A stretch of 64,000 bases of DNA from Trichobilharzia regenti (GCA_944472135.2 OX235263.1:24977379-25041378); one strand, 5' to 3'; counted from the stretch's first letter, positions 32,736 to 44,499 are shown. The notes: generated by a model from the letters alone, not told the origin. A program made the numbers and translations.

Positions 32736-33380
32736 TCTGTCTGTTTTCAACACAGAACTTTGCATCGATGTGCACCAGTTCAAGTCGCCACACTCCATGC
32801 AGCACACAAAGCAACAGAAGAAAGTACAAGAAATGCATAATACAGACAGTAAACAGAGGTGTGAGACAAAGGAATAGTAATAACGAAGAACAAAACAGTT
32901 TCATTGGAAATCATAAGTCACAAGGAGTGGATGTATCTGCACCAGTCATTGACAACAATTTTGGGCCATATCACCGATTGTCTCCAGCCTTCATTGGTAT
33001 TTACCGTCCCGAGGACCCCAACCAGTCAGGAAGTCTACACCTCCCTAGGTGGATAGCTGTCTTTAACTGCAGTGGATTTCATTGACTGGTGAGGCTATGT
33101 TTTGGTTTGACCGCCACCAATAGCTCTTTTCCAGCCTGACCCCTATGTCACCTAACATTGCCCATCGAGAAAGGCGATCGATAGCTAGGCATGCGTAACA
33201 CATGTCCTAACCACCTCAGTCAATGTAGCTCCACAGTTTCGTCGATTGATTTCCCCTCCCACCTACCTAGCACTCGACCGACGCCTCACCTCAATATTGC
33301 TCACCCTATTATACCACTTCACATGGGAGATAGAACACAGGCATCTATGATCAAAGACAGTTAGTCTTTTCATGTCTCTC
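32736..33380 (-). pseudogene. RTE-A retrotransposon remnant
   Basis: This copy is the mirror of 13270-13925: from the left, CTGTCTGTTTTCAACACAGA (tail complement), CATCGATGTGCACCAG, ATGAAACTGTTTTG, then CATTGACTGGTGAGGC and the region complementary to RTE-A C-terminal coding sequence up to CATGTCTCTC. A CT run at 33378-33400 follows. The frames are broken. Confidence 0.7.
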
Positions 33381-33399
33381 ACTCTCTCTCTCTCTCTCA

Positions 33400-34080
33400 C
33401 TCGCAACTACCTCTAATCCTACCTGATGAAATGATGTAAGCAGAGAGTTGTCTACAGAAACGATGCTCAGAGAATGATGATGATGACGACAAAAACTAAC
33501 TTCAAAATAGCTAGAAGACACATTGTCTATCTATCAGTTCACATTAAATACTCAGATTAACAGGGGAATGTGTGTATATGCGGTAATAGGCAATAAGGTA
33601 ACAAGTACAATACGCTTAATCCACAGAAAATAAAGCAAATTTCATAAAGATTTCAGTGAGGTTTATTTAAATTAAAAAGAGACTCAGAAAATGTTTGATG
33701 TACCATCTTCTTTCTTGTATTTATACAAAGTATTTATCTTCCAATAAAGTAATCCTGTGACTCCATACACAGACAACAATAATAATAATGACAATATCAA
33801 CTTCCTGTCTATTTTGTTAGGTATCTATTGGAACGCTCCTTGTGGGATAAAAACGTAATGTCTTGTTTCAATGTGGTAACAGATTCGCTTTGTGTTATGT
33901 GATGTATATATTTTGAAGTAAAAAAAAACCCAACAGAATTTAATCAAATATAGAAAAGAGGCCGACGACAATTGTGATAAATTATGTCCCTGAGTAACCA
34001 GCAATTAGCAACAATAAAAAGATATTTGTGTGTTCCTTTCATGGACAAATTCTTTTTTATGTCTCTATTTGATAGGATCC
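33400..34080. other. Intron: no recognised content
   Basis: There is no open frame, repeat-family match or transposon end that I can name. The sequence is AT-rich with short AAT and ATG runs. Confidence 0.45.
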
Positions 34081-34094
34081 CACATATTTTGGTA

Positions 34095-34253
34095 TTTACT
34101 GTTAATCTTGTATATATGGTATATTATCATTCTCACACATTTTGGTAGTGACTGTTAATCTTGTATATATGGTATATTATCATTCTCACACATTTTGGTA
34201 GTGACTGTTAATCTTGTATATATGGTATATTATCATTCCCACACATTTTGTTA
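34095..34253 (+). repeat. Three tandem copies of a 53-bp unit
   Basis: The units are 34095-34147, 34148-34200 and 34201-34253. Each contains GACTGTTAATCTTGTATATA (first unit ttTACTGTTAATC), TGGTATATTATCATT and CACACATTTTG. A partial copy of the unit's end (cacatattttggta) precedes at 34081-34094 and a decayed start (ttattgacta) follows at 34251. Identity between units 2 and 3 is almost complete. Confidence 0.92.
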
Positions 34254-34279
34254 TTGACTATTAAGATCAATTATTTCAA

Positions 34280-34460
34280 ATGCTGTTAGCCGTCCATATT
34301 GTTGTAAAAGGTATAAATACCATGGCTTTCTTTGTCGTTGTTGCACTTCAATACACAGTCACAGTCCAGCCTTTGTCTTTTGATATTTGCGTGCTTTACT
34401 AAATCGGAAGGTACGACGAGCAGATAGGCAGATTAGTTCAGGCGCAGACAGAGCAAGGTG
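34280..34460 (+). promoter_or_regulatory. TATA-containing promoter-like segment
   Basis: Downstream of the 53-bp triplication is GGTATAAATACC (about 34310-34321), a good TATA box, followed 25 to 50 bases on by TTGTTGCACTTCAATACACA and a mixed-sequence leader. The pattern of tandem enhancer-like units, TATA box and leader resembles the U3/R part of an LTR or the 5' end of a retroelement, but no matching second LTR was seen. No gene starts here on the plus strand other than the CR1 remnant. Confidence 0.4.
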
Positions 34461-34569
34461 AAAACGTCTTCATTTAATTCACTACAGCTATAACACTATT
34501 GTACCAATATTCCTTACTGGTATATTTACAGATTATCTACTCTAGTTAAACTGTGAACTTTCTCTGACT

Positions 34570-36010
34570 TTATACAACAACCTCCCAGCTAGATTCTACC
34601 AAAATAAATAGCTTTCTGTCAGGAGTCAGTAAATGGTCTGAGTCTAACGGTCTTAAACTGAATCCTTCTAAATGTCAGCTTAAGGTGTAAAAGACAGTTA
34701 AAAGAAGCCGTCGATTCTCATGACAGTTGTAAAATTGACGACAATGATATAAGAATTAAATCAGAAATTAAGTATCTTGGACTTATTCTGTCTTCTGATC
34801 CCTCCTGGTCTTCCCATGTCTTAGCGATCTCCAGTAAAATATTCCGCCTAACATTTTATATTAAGAAGAGGTTAAGACACTCGGGTATAACTCAACCCCT
34901 CCTCCTACAGTTAGTTCATAAACTCTTGCATCCTACCTATTCTTATTTATTGTTCTCCCTTATTCTTTCCTGGTTTGCTTAAAAAGGACTATGTCACAAT
35001 TCGTAGAATGCTGAAGACTGTCAGTAGGGTGAATCGTGTCCCAGTGGACCATATAGTTAACATCGTTGTCGATAGGCACTTGACTTCGTGCAATAAATTT
35101 GGTAAAGGGATTTTGTCTGACTTCGAGCATTCACTTTACCCTCAGCTGTCACCTTGCACCTCCTCAGGTAGAACAAGAAGTAACTTCAGAAAACTGTATG
35201 CTCGCACGTCTAAGTATAAAAATTCTATGATACCATACTCGGCACGTATTTTATGTGATCTTGAAAATAGTGTCAGGCAACAATTAACTAACCTTTTTTC
35301 ATCTGGTAAATAAACAATTTCCTCCATCCATCCATCCTTATATACCTTCAAGTTTTACTTTTATTATTTCTATTATATTTGTGGTCCTGCTAGTTCTTTG
35401 TTTTACTCTCATAATTGCAAACACCAACTTATCTCTATGACTGCTGTAATCTTTGTTTTCCCCCTCACCATATCATGTACAGAGAACATTATATTCAATA
35501 TTGTTTAACATGCTTGGATTTCTACAGCGCATTGACAACGCTGACCGTTATGCCACCAACGCCAGTGTCGGTGGCCACGGCCACGGACGCACTCCTTCAC
35601 CTCGCTAAGCCAGAAATAATGCTGGTAAAGGGGAAAGGTTGGGCATGAGGTTAGCAACTCCATCATGTAAAATAAACACTGCTACAGAAACTTCAAGCCA
35701 CTAGTTTGAAGCCCTATGTTCCACTGGGAACGTGAAGGAGAAAAAAAATTGACAATACTGTGTGTAACAAGCCCACGGCAATTTTAACTTGTATTATTAT
35801 TATTACCTTAGCTGTTATTATTATTATTATTTCCATTTTATATGCTGCATGTTTTTGACACTACCTCTATTGTAAATGTGGAAAATTTTCTGTGTGAATA
35901 ATTTTTATTTATAATTTGAGGAAATTGGATGCAATATTGTGATTAAATGCTGAAAATTCCATTCTGTATCACAAGTACTGTTTTTGGAATAAAGTAAATC
36001 ATTATTATTA
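34570..36010 (+). pseudogene. CR1-type non-LTR remnant with 3' end
   Basis: Plus strand: KINSFLSGVSKWSESNGL then LNPSKCQL, broken frames, MLKKDYVTIRRMLKTVSRVN, LYARTSKYKNSMIPYSARIL and SVRQQLTNLFSSGK before the stop at 35311-35313. A 3' untranslated region follows, interrupted by a SINE2 (35539-35747), and ends with GCTGAAAATTCCATTCTG, GGAATAAAGTAAATC and an ATT tail near 36000. It is 5'-truncated: the catalytic RT core is missing. Confidence 0.8.
35539..35747 (+). mobile_element. SINE2 insertion in the CR1 3' UTR
   Basis: The SINE2 body is clear (CTCCTTCACCTCGCTAAGCC, AGAAATAATGCTGGTAAAGG, GCCACTAGTTTGAAGCCCTA, CCACTGGGAACGTGAAGG, A8). The 5' head is rearranged, with an inverted piece (TGCCACCAACGCC). 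A probable 8-bp target duplication, ATTGACAA, lies at 35531-35538 and 35748-35755. Confidence 0.65.
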
Positions 36011-36119
36011 TCATATATACACAAATACTTACACATATTTCCCTAGATAATACACCCTGAAATAATAGAGAAAATTTATATCCCAGTTGGATAGTATGGA
36101 TTTAGTTGTTTTCCTTGAG

Positions 36120-36760
36120 CAGGGAGGTGGTTTAGTTGTGAATCTTTTGTCATCCTTCTTCTGGGGACAACATCATTGCAGCGCTAACTGAAAGAAGGGC
36201 GTACCTACGATTTTCTGAAAATGTACCAAAAAGCCTATGTCTCAAAGGAACAAATACTTTAAACAGTATCAGTGCCAGACATCTCCTTGACACGGGTCAT
36301 GAGATGAACGTCACAAGATCGTTCAAAATTATCAGTAGGCAAAAGAGTTCAATTCTCCTCAAGTTTACTGAAGCCATCTCCATCAAACGCTTGAAACCTG
36401 ATTTATGCGTTCAGAAGGAAGTGGTTATCAGTCTTTCCTTGCCCTTGTAAGTGGATATTTCCACCCTCTCTTTCGTCTGATTACGTAATATCGAGACTTT
36501 CCATTGCGTATGATCATCATTGTTCGGCACAAAGTATTTATTATTATTATATATTGTTACTTTATGCATATGTTTGATTGATTTTTGTTTAAAATGAACT
36601 CTGTGCAAGTTTGTTGTTTCTGCAGATTTATTCAATAGTGACTCTGGCCTGTAAGCAGATGATGAGAAGCCGATGAAATGAATGACGGTACCATTTCACT
36701 CTACAAAAACTGTTGTTCTTGCCTCTCATTGAACTTATTTGAATTCTCCGTGTGACTGAT
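36120..36760 (+). pseudogene. Penelope-like element, C-terminus and 3' UTR
   Basis: Plus strand: KGTNTLNSISARHLLDTGHE then NVTRSFKIISRQKSSILLKF and ISIKRLKPDLCVQKEVVI, with a stop after SLSLPL. It is the same subfamily as 15310-16690, sharing both coding and 3' untranslated sequence (GATTTTTGTTTAAAATGAAC, then CTCTGTGCAAGT). The endonuclease start and RT are missing. Confidence 0.75.
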
Positions 36761-36769
36761 CTCCTGGGA

Positions 36770-37429
36770 ACATTTTCGTCATTTTCTATTATCAATTGAT
36801 TTATCTATTATCATTATTAATCGATAATATTGATCTACGCTAAGTGATGTGCCTGTTAATCACTGATTCATCCTAGTGTTAGGCTTCTAGGAATTCCCTG
36901 ATAATTCGTTTGGTGTTTCCAATGTTTACAATTCCTACATTTTCTCAAACAAATTGATGACCATGTGTCTTGTCTACGTGTATCGATATGAAAGAATGAA
37001 TGTCGTGTTTTTCGTAGGTGAATTCATGTTCTCGGATTCTGAATCACAGGCGGGGGGCGCCATCTCATAAATAAACTGCATAAACTATGATTAACACACT
37101 ATATTGGTCAAAGTGGGCTTGTCCTTTGACTCAAACTACTCTAAGAAATATAAACTACCTCTGAAAAGACATAACATATATTCTTCCATATTGATGTAGA
37201 TATTTTCAAGACCGTCCTAAATTTCAGTACTAACTGCCGTCATCAACCATACCAACCTTAAGGTATCATCGAAGCATCTATACTACACACATCATGGAGT
37301 CTTATTTTTACTGCTTCGAATCATCATCTTTCGTCTGCTAGCCAAAATTGGTAGACAGCAATTTACATCAATGTTTACGTCCCAAATATTCGTCATGAGA
37401 AAAAAAAACAAAGACTAACTGAACACCCA
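36770..37429. other. Intron: no recognised content
   Basis: No open frame or repeat-family signature was recognised. Short palindromic AT-rich stretches occur around 36785-36830. Confidence 0.4.
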
Positions 37430-37690
37430 ATCACGGCAGACTTTGAGTGGGCGGATACGAATAGCGGATACATGGTCTGACCTTCAAACGAATGGCCACA
37501 CAGAGATGATAGAATAACTTCCAATGGGAAAACGACCAATCAGAAGACGCTGTTTCTCTGCTAATAAAAACGAATAGTAATGCACATAAAAATCTATAAA
37601 TACCTCTTGATTTTCTCAATAAACGATCAGTTGCCTGGCGCCTGTCTTCTGTCGTTACACTACTACTCACTAATCGACATGAGTAGTTGT
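37430..37690 (+). other. Possible solo LTR-like segment
   Basis: A CCAAT-type motif (GACCAATCAG, 37528), CTATAAATACC (37596) and AATAAA (37620) occur in the order and spacing expected of a short LTR (U3-R-U5), followed by GCCTGGCGCCTG and TCGTTACACTACTACTCAC. No terminal TG/CA pair or target duplication was confirmed and no internal coding region is present. A decayed family X repeat lies next to it (37690-37830). Confidence 0.35.
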
Positions 37691-38100
37691 ATACCACTCA
37701 CATCAACCAGCCATATGGAAGTGATCTAACCACTGGAAGGCCATTTCATCCGTTTTTGGTTGAACTCATTAGCGGTGTGTACCCAGTTTGGCTCAGTTCA
37801 GAGAGCCGAATCAACTGGCACCACCTGATTTCTACCTAGTTATATGGGTGAAGTTGTGATGCCACATATGAAACTCGCAATTTACACAGTCGGAGGAGGT
37901 GAAAATCTCCTCATAGTGTGTCCTTTGTAAACCAAAATTATTCAGGTGAAAATATGTGACCCTCATATCAAAAATGATAATCAAGAAACTAAGCGTGAAT
38001 GCATAAAACTGCATATATACTACTGATTGACTGACTGATTGAGATGAGTAGTTGAATACCAACCAGATCAACCAGTAGTACAAATCCATGTATTCACTAG
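37690..38100 (+). repeat. Family X repeat fragments
   Basis: GAGTAGTTGTATACCACTCA followed by GAAGTGATCTAACCACTGG and GGCCATTTCATCCG, then a second block with GAGATGAGTAGTTGAATACC at 38040-38060. It is related to 2270-2520 and 50285-50460. No coding potential was seen. Confidence 0.4.
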
Positions 38101-38224
38101 GTAGAAATACTGTAGTACTATTCAAATTTTTAAATAGATGAGAACTAAATTCGAGTTTATGACTAAGTGAATGCACCTGAAGCGCAGACGACGGCGACGA
38201 GTCGCAGCTAAAATACACCACCTG

Positions 38225-38440
38225 ATTAGTTATACTGTTGGTCAGAGTGAGAAGTTAGAATTCATGAACCAATGGATTCCGTGACAAGTGGTCGAACGAT
38301 GGCTACGAATTCACCATGTAACCGGAAAGTCTTGGGTTCGATCCCTGGCAGTGAGGTCATGGGTGTGCACTGCCAAAGAGTTCCAAACACAGACAAAACA
38401 GTAATTCAGGAGATTGGTTCTCTAACTAAGCTCAACAGCT
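38225..38440 (+). repeat. SINE1 copy
   Basis: Plus strand: GAAGTTAGAATTCATG, a tRNA-like part (GGTCGAACGATGGCTACGAA, CTTGGGTTCGATCCCTGGCA), AAGAGTTCCAAACACAG and GGTTCTCTAACTAA. The region 38450-39285 beyond it contains no recognised gene or repeat. Confidence 0.6.
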
Positions 38441-39285
38441 GCTTGTAAGCTCTCATTTGAATTACCTTTCTTTCACAAATTCACAAGCAACTCTAAAACA
38501 AACCAAAGAATTGAATACAACATTCGATTTTGGTACTCAACTACTTTAGGCACAAAACTAACTTAACCTATTACGGCATGAATGTCTAGATTAAAATATA
38601 TCGTAGGAAACCACTGTGTGTTGTAGAGGTGTATAGCCTGTTGTCCACACCATGGAAGTTGAGTTCTTCTTCGACTACCTGAACAAAAGGGGGTGGAGCT
38701 GTGTGATTGCACATTCCAAGGGACGATTGTTCGAGGCCGGTCACACATGGTTTATTTCATCAAGCGGTGTTTGGAGTTGTATCCTGACTACAGACCGTTG
38801 TCAGAAGGTAAGTCAGGATGTACAATTCTCGTAGTCGACATATTCTAACCCTCGGCCCCCTCTAGAACGCAGAGGCGGCATAATAGCTGGAAGACTAATC
38901 ATTTGAAGGAAACACCCTACGTTCTAACTGCCAAGTGCATGACTTCGTCAAGAGAACCCTCACTCCACCCCCCCCCAACATAGTGTAAACAATTCACACT
39001 ATTACAGTAACCGCTGTCCAAGCGACCTTACAGGTATAGTAGGGGGGATCTTCAGGAACATTATTTTGTTGGCCTATTGCGATATGCAAGCCCGACCACC
39101 ACTAAAAGTCAAAGTACCACCTATCTGTCGGGATACATCATCACCACACAAATCAACGATTCAGATATTCACCTGTCAAAAGCCCAAAGTCCTGCCTCCC
39201 ACACTGACACTGCCTGCCTTACTCAGTTATATATTATATACATTACATTTTCAGAACGACAAACATTCAAAGATATGATACTCAC

Positions 39286-42200
39286 TTGTATCGTTGTATA
39301 TAATACCTCCAAATTAGATGATATACTTTCCATGAATAAAATTTGAACAGATGAGGACTGATGACCTTCATTATCATTTGACGATAAATTTTCTTGAGCT
39401 GTACTCATCATAATCCCTTTAGACATCAATCGATTTTCCGATAATAATGATGACGATGATACTAATAATCGAATAGTTGATTGACATTCAACACTTCTCG
39501 ACTGTAAATCATTAAACCATAAATGAAAATTTTGTGCAATATCAAAAAATAAATGATTAACTTTCAGGTGTAAAATATGCACACATTTTGTTGACCTTGA
39601 TATTAAACCCGACAAATGATGATTTAACGAAACAGATTCACTCTCCATAAGTACACCAGCTGTAGTTGTCGATACAACTTTGTCACATTCATCATTATTG
39701 GACACATTGAATGATTCTTGTCGCTGTTGCTGTTTTAGGGAATACAATGAACGATGATGATAACGACTTGGTCCTATAGCTAATAAATGTGCTCTATCAT
39801 GTAACCAAAGTGAATGCTCCCGTAGATGTGTTAATCGATGCCGAATACACTGGGCTTTACATAATTGTAACAGATAATTATTTGCTTGTGTTGTGATCAA
39901 CTTTATACTACTTAAATCAGTAGTAACAGTAGTAGTAGCTGATTGTTGTGATAAGCGATCGTCAGAAGAAGCAGATGAATCAAAGACAGACGTTAACTCT
40001 TTGCCAATCGATTCAAGAAGGGAATCAAATTTACGCATATCCACTTGTAGTTGTTTGCATCTTTCACCTTCTTCATTCCATTGATGCGATAAATGATCAG
40101 CTGATTTTTGTAATCTATGCAATCGCCATTCTAGCGCATCGAATGTCTTTTTCACAGAAATTCGATCAGCTAAATCAGCACCGATACGCTCAGAAATACT
40201 ATTTAATAAACTTGAATAGTATACAGCTTCAGTGGTATATGTATCAAGTAATACTTGAGGATTTTCTGAATACTCCAACTCTTCATCAGATGGCAGTTGT
40301 GAACGCATCATATTATTCAAGGGGAGAAGGATAGCAAAAGCTGCAGAACTAGCAGCCAACTGTGAGCTGCACGTCTCCAGAGTTAATTCAGTCCCGCCTA
40401 ACCATGCTTCTAATTCACTGAAACCATCTTCAATGTATTTGAAAGCACCACGTCGAATAGATAATTGTTGAATTGCTGTCTCCATTAGAAATTGTAATCT
40501 ACGCCAACGATTTATGATTGCATCACGAAATGGATCTAATGATCTATTACTACTAGATTGTTCTTCTGTTTGATTGTCCTCAACATCTGACGTTGGTTTC
40601 TGATGTTTACACACTTCTTTATGAAAGCTATGATATGTTTGTGAGGCTAAGGAGCATAATTGATGCAACTGAAGAAACATAGAGTCTTGTTTGCTTAAAA
40701 GGGAGTCTAAAGCAGCGCGTATCGGCAACAGTCTCTGATCCACTTCTTTTGTATTGTCAACACTTAACAATCTACAAATATCCATACATTCATAACTTGT
40801 TAATTGTGATATAATTTCTTCGGGAATGGGTTGTTTCACCATCCTGGTTTCATCCTCCTGTTGCTGATTGACTACTTGTCCTTTAGTAGTCTCCTGTTGA
40901 GGTAATTCCTCACCGAAGAAGCTTGAATAATCACTCACTGGTATCAGACCACTTTGTTTCTCGATATCATTAATAAATTCTGTCAGTTGATTCAAGCATT
41001 CTTCACGTTTTGATAAAACATCAGATAGGAGAATACTATGCCGGCCAAGTTCACCTAAATGAATAGCGCATAAACGTATGCATTGAATTGTAGTATTGTA
41101 TAGACTGTCAACATTCGGTCCACGGGCTGGTGTTGAACTGACAATACGATCACCAGCCCGTCGAAGATCACCTAACCGCTGAATAATAACAACAGCTTCA
41201 CTTGGTAGATTTGTTTTATCCATCAGTGTCTCCTTCTCAGCAGCTTGCTGTTCATTCTTGCTCACCTCTTCCACCGTATCATTACCAGCGGAATTCAATT
41301 CTGTCTGCCAATCTAATAATTGATTACCCAGACGTGTAAGTCGTATACCAACAGCTTTATCTGTTTTCAATGGATCACCCATAGAACTAACTGTATAACA
41401 TGCATCTGTTGAACGTGCTTGTAAATCTTTCACTTGTTCAACAAGTCGATCTCTACCTTCAACTAATTGTTGCCAATTCTCACAAACACTAATCACTTGA
41501 AAGAGATTCGCTTTCAATTTTGCATGCAGTTTATCACATTCTGATGAAAGTCTAGCAATATCCACAAAAAAACTGAATGGTTCTACTTGTAATATTGTTG
41601 TTGTCGCCGATTGATCTGATGGAGTAGAGGTATTACCACCACCACCAAGTACAGTAGCACCAGTAGACACTGCACCGAATGACCAATTCGAGTCAACATG
41701 TGTAACAAACATTAGACCAGTTGAAACAGCGGCTACATCAACCTCTTTTGGTCCGCATAAATTAGAGCTAGTCAAGGTTTCGTCAAATCCATTTTCAATA
41801 GTCCCATTATTGTTGTCGTTATCAGATCGAGAGAAATCCAGTGTCACCTGCCATTTATTGATTGATTCTTTTAATTTACCAACTTCTAACTTTAAATTAT
41901 TATATTCTGACTGGTAAGCTATACCAGATGGTGTTGTCTGTTCACGGTATAGAATATGTTCAGCATCGTCTGCAGCTACCTTCAAGATATCCATAACTGG
42001 TGCTGACTCAGTTGACTTCTCTTCATTCTCATTTTTTTCTCTAGAGACAATATCTTCTTTAACTTCTTCATTCACTCGGTCATTTCCTTCTTCATCTTTG
42101 ATGACTGGTTCCTTTGCTGACGAAGGTTTACTTGTCGTCGGTGTCTGTCTTTTATTCTTTTTGTCAACATTTAATTCAACAACTACTGATGTATTAGTAA

Positions 42201-42707
42201 ATGATTTCAAACGTGAATTCAATGCATTAATCTCTTGTATCCAACCTTGACGAGAAAATTCATATTCCATAGTTAAACGACATAGGACAGTACGTTGGTC
42301 AAGACGACTGATAAGTCGATTCAGTTTACTTAATAAACGCATTAAACGATCATGCAGTTGACGATTTAATTCATCTGTAGTTGAATCAAAACTGCCTTCT
42401 TTACCCAACAGATCAAAGGATACAGAACGTCGACTACGTGATCGACCGCTAGTTGGTCTACCAGTGCCAGCGCCAGGTCCACCAGCGCTACTACTGCTAC
42501 TATCTGGTCGATTACTACCTGGCCGGCTGCTACTTGCTTTACTCGACAATTCAGCCAAGTCGACTTCTTCACCTTCTATTTGACAGGCTAATTCTTTTAA
42601 AGCCAACATTCGGGGACCACGTGCTTCTGTTAATAATGCTTTTAATTGTTCATAGGCTTCTGGTAAATCTAAACCGAGTAAGTGTTGTTTATCCGATTCC
42701 ACTTGAT
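39286..42707 (-). CDS. Exon F, very large exon of spectrin repeats (residues 1028-2168)
   Basis: The exon has 3,422 bases, from acceptor ATTATTATAG/ATCAAG to donor ATACAA/GTGAGT, and encodes about 1,140 residues without interruption. That is enough for roughly nine or ten repeats of 105 to 120 residues. Tryptophan-centred helices recur: RQGWIQEINALNSRL, INKWQVTLDF, ENWQQLVEGRDRL, NQLLDWQTELNS, LEAWLGGTELTLE, LEWRLHRLQKSADHL. Near the N-terminal end there is a serine, arginine, glycine and proline segment (from SSKASSSRPGSNRP to SRSRRSVSF) that looks unstructured and phosphorylatable. Another acidic, lysine-rich linker follows the first repeat. Plus-strand open frames inside it are shadows. 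Confidence 0.94.
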
Positions 42708-42789
42708 CTATAATAATGAATGAATAAAATAAAAGCATAAAACTTCGTGAATTAGAGATAGTTTAAAATAAACAGATAAGTATTTAGAT

Positions 42790-43050
42790 AAATCACTAAA
42801 ACCTGTGAGTACTGGACAGCTGTTTCGTCCTAGTTTGGGACTCCTCATCAGAAGTTAGAATTCATGGGATGGCCATTGGATCATGTCCCGAGCTCGCCTT
42901 GCAACCAGGTCCTGGGTTCGAACCCCAGTGGGTGCGTACTGATGAAGAGTCCCAAGCCAGGACGAAATAGCTATCCAGTACTCCCAATTGGTTTTCCAGT
43001 GGTTCCCTAACTGACGTCAGCTTATGATGAAATCCCCCATCAAATCAAAC
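42790..43050. repeat. SINE1 fold-back element
   Basis: The left end AAACCTGTGAGTACTGGACA, GTTTCGTCCTAGTTTGGGAC is mirrored by GTCCCAAGCCAGGACGAAAT and ATCCAGTACTCC on the right. Between them is a plus-oriented tRNA-like part (CATGTCCCGAGCTCGCCTTG, GGTTCGAACCCCAGTGGGTG). It ends with TAACTGACGTCAGCTTATGA and GATGAAATCCCCC. It lies just upstream of exon F. Confidence 0.75.
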
Positions 43051-43084
43051 AAAAATCCCTACAAAATCAATATTTGAAAAATTA

Positions 43085-43250
43085 CCAAAAGTACTTCCAA
43101 CAGCCTACTGAAGCCTTTCATTATTTAACAACTGCCTCCTCTCTCTACTGAAGATTGGATGGTCTAATGACCAGAAAGGATAAGCGCCAATAAGGAAGGA
43201 ACTCTGTGTTAACGAAGTGATTAAAGGACTTTTGCCCAACAGAAATGGAC
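43085..43250 (+). mobile_element. RTE fragment
   Basis: ACTTCCAACAGCCTACTGAA, CTTTCATTATTTAACAACTG and GACCAGAAAGGATAAG follow the order of the RTE C-terminal zone seen at 25310-25400 and 47660-47760. The piece is short and decayed. Confidence 0.5.
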
Positions 43251-43279
43251 AAAACAAAACGCGGAGAAGACAGTTGCCA

Positions 43280-43437
43280 GATATCATGTTAAGGTCAATG
43301 AAATTACAGTTCACTAAAGATGTATAAATTATAATAAGTATAAAAATGTAATAGCAAATAGAATATCAAATAAAATTGAGGATCATTAGAAGCTTGATGG
43401 CCAGAAGAGTAAAGGCAGTGTCTTAACCAGCTTTGTG
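43280..43437 (-). mobile_element. Penelope-like 3' end, inverted partial copy
   Basis: Read on the minus strand this matches 44105-44275 of the adjacent plus-strand copy: GGCCATCAAGCTTCTAATGA, then TTTTATTTGATATTCTATTT, ATTACATTTTTATACTTAT and GAACTGTAATTTCATTG. It sits directly against the 5' end of the plus copy at about 43438. Partial inverted copies at the 5' end are a known habit of Penelope-like elements. Confidence 0.8.
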
Positions 43438-44460
43438 CCTTTGAAGTACAAACGCAATCTGATAAAGTCCTTGATCCATAGAGCAAGAGAAATCTGCTCT
43501 GATGAATCTCCTCATGAAGAGCTTAATATTACTAAACAGTTACTGAGTGAGAATGGTTATCCAGAAAAATTCATCGACAAGAATATGAATCAGAAGTCAA
43601 GGCAGATTGAGAGTACCAACAGTTCCGAAAAAAGCCCTATTATTATAACTTCAGGTTCCTCGGGGATTATATCAGTAAGATATATAACACAACGCCTAGG
43701 GAATACGGTAAAAAAAAAAGCGTTCAGTGCTGTTGAATTACTCTGTGTCTTCAAAACCACTTCTCGTTTGCGTTCGGGAGTAAAAGACAAACTGACTAAT
43801 TTCGCCTCTTCCATGTGTATCTACCAATTTAACTCCTCCAGTGGAGTAAGCCAGTTAGGCGTGTTTCTCGTCGAATTTCTGAAGATCACCCTGCACAGTG
43901 GTTAATTAGAGGACAAACAAAACCTATTCGTAGCGCCATTCTATCTCATCTTGAAGATACAGAACACGAATTTGATATTAACCAGTCTTTCAAAGTCATT
44001 TACCGTATACCAACAAATCTTAACTTCGCCTTAAGAGTTCATCTACTACATATTGCTGAGGCTGTTGGTGTCCACATTAATAAATCCAACTTATGTATCC
44101 AAAAGAAGAAGTTGGTTCAGACGCTTTCCTTACCTTGGCCATCAAGGTGGTTTTAATGATTCTCAATTTGTTGTGGAAATTTCCTTAATTTTTATTTGAT
44201 ATTCTATTTACTATTACATTTTTATGCTTATTTATAATTGAGGCATCTTTAATGAACTGTAATTCCACTGCTCTTATCTAACTAATCGATAATACTTAAC
44301 AAAATACTAATGTTGTTATTGACTACTAATCTAGAATATTCTATGTATATAAACATATATCTAATTGTAGAACCAGAAGATGAATTTATGGAAAAGGATA
44401 TTCTTCGCTCAATTTCTTTGTTTTTTCTAAATGTCTGAATCACTATTTTCGCTATACTAA
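43438..44460 (+). pseudogene. Penelope-like element: linker, GIY-YIG, C-terminus, 3' UTR
   Basis: The plus-strand frame from 43435 starts in the RT thumb/linker (RNLIKSLIHRAREICSDESP, LLSENGYPEKFIDKN), passes LRSGVKDKLTNFASSMCIYQ and FNSSSGVSQLGV, a damaged GIY-YIG start. It then changes frame to RRISEDHPAQWLIRGQTKPI, RSAILSHLEDTEHEFDINQS, FKVIYRIPTNLNFALRVHLL and IAEAVGVHINKSNLCIQKK. The tail at 44335-44410 ends in TCTAGAATATTCTATGTATA and a GAAGATGAA stretch. RT motifs are lost. Confidence 0.8.
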
Positions 44461-44499
44461 AACGGAAGATATTTCTGATTTCCCATCAACTGGAAAACA

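Noticed and set aside
39893..40334. Plus-strand open frames inside exon F
   Set aside because: They are antisense shadows of a long, splice-bounded coding exon; the same holds for 42453-42713.
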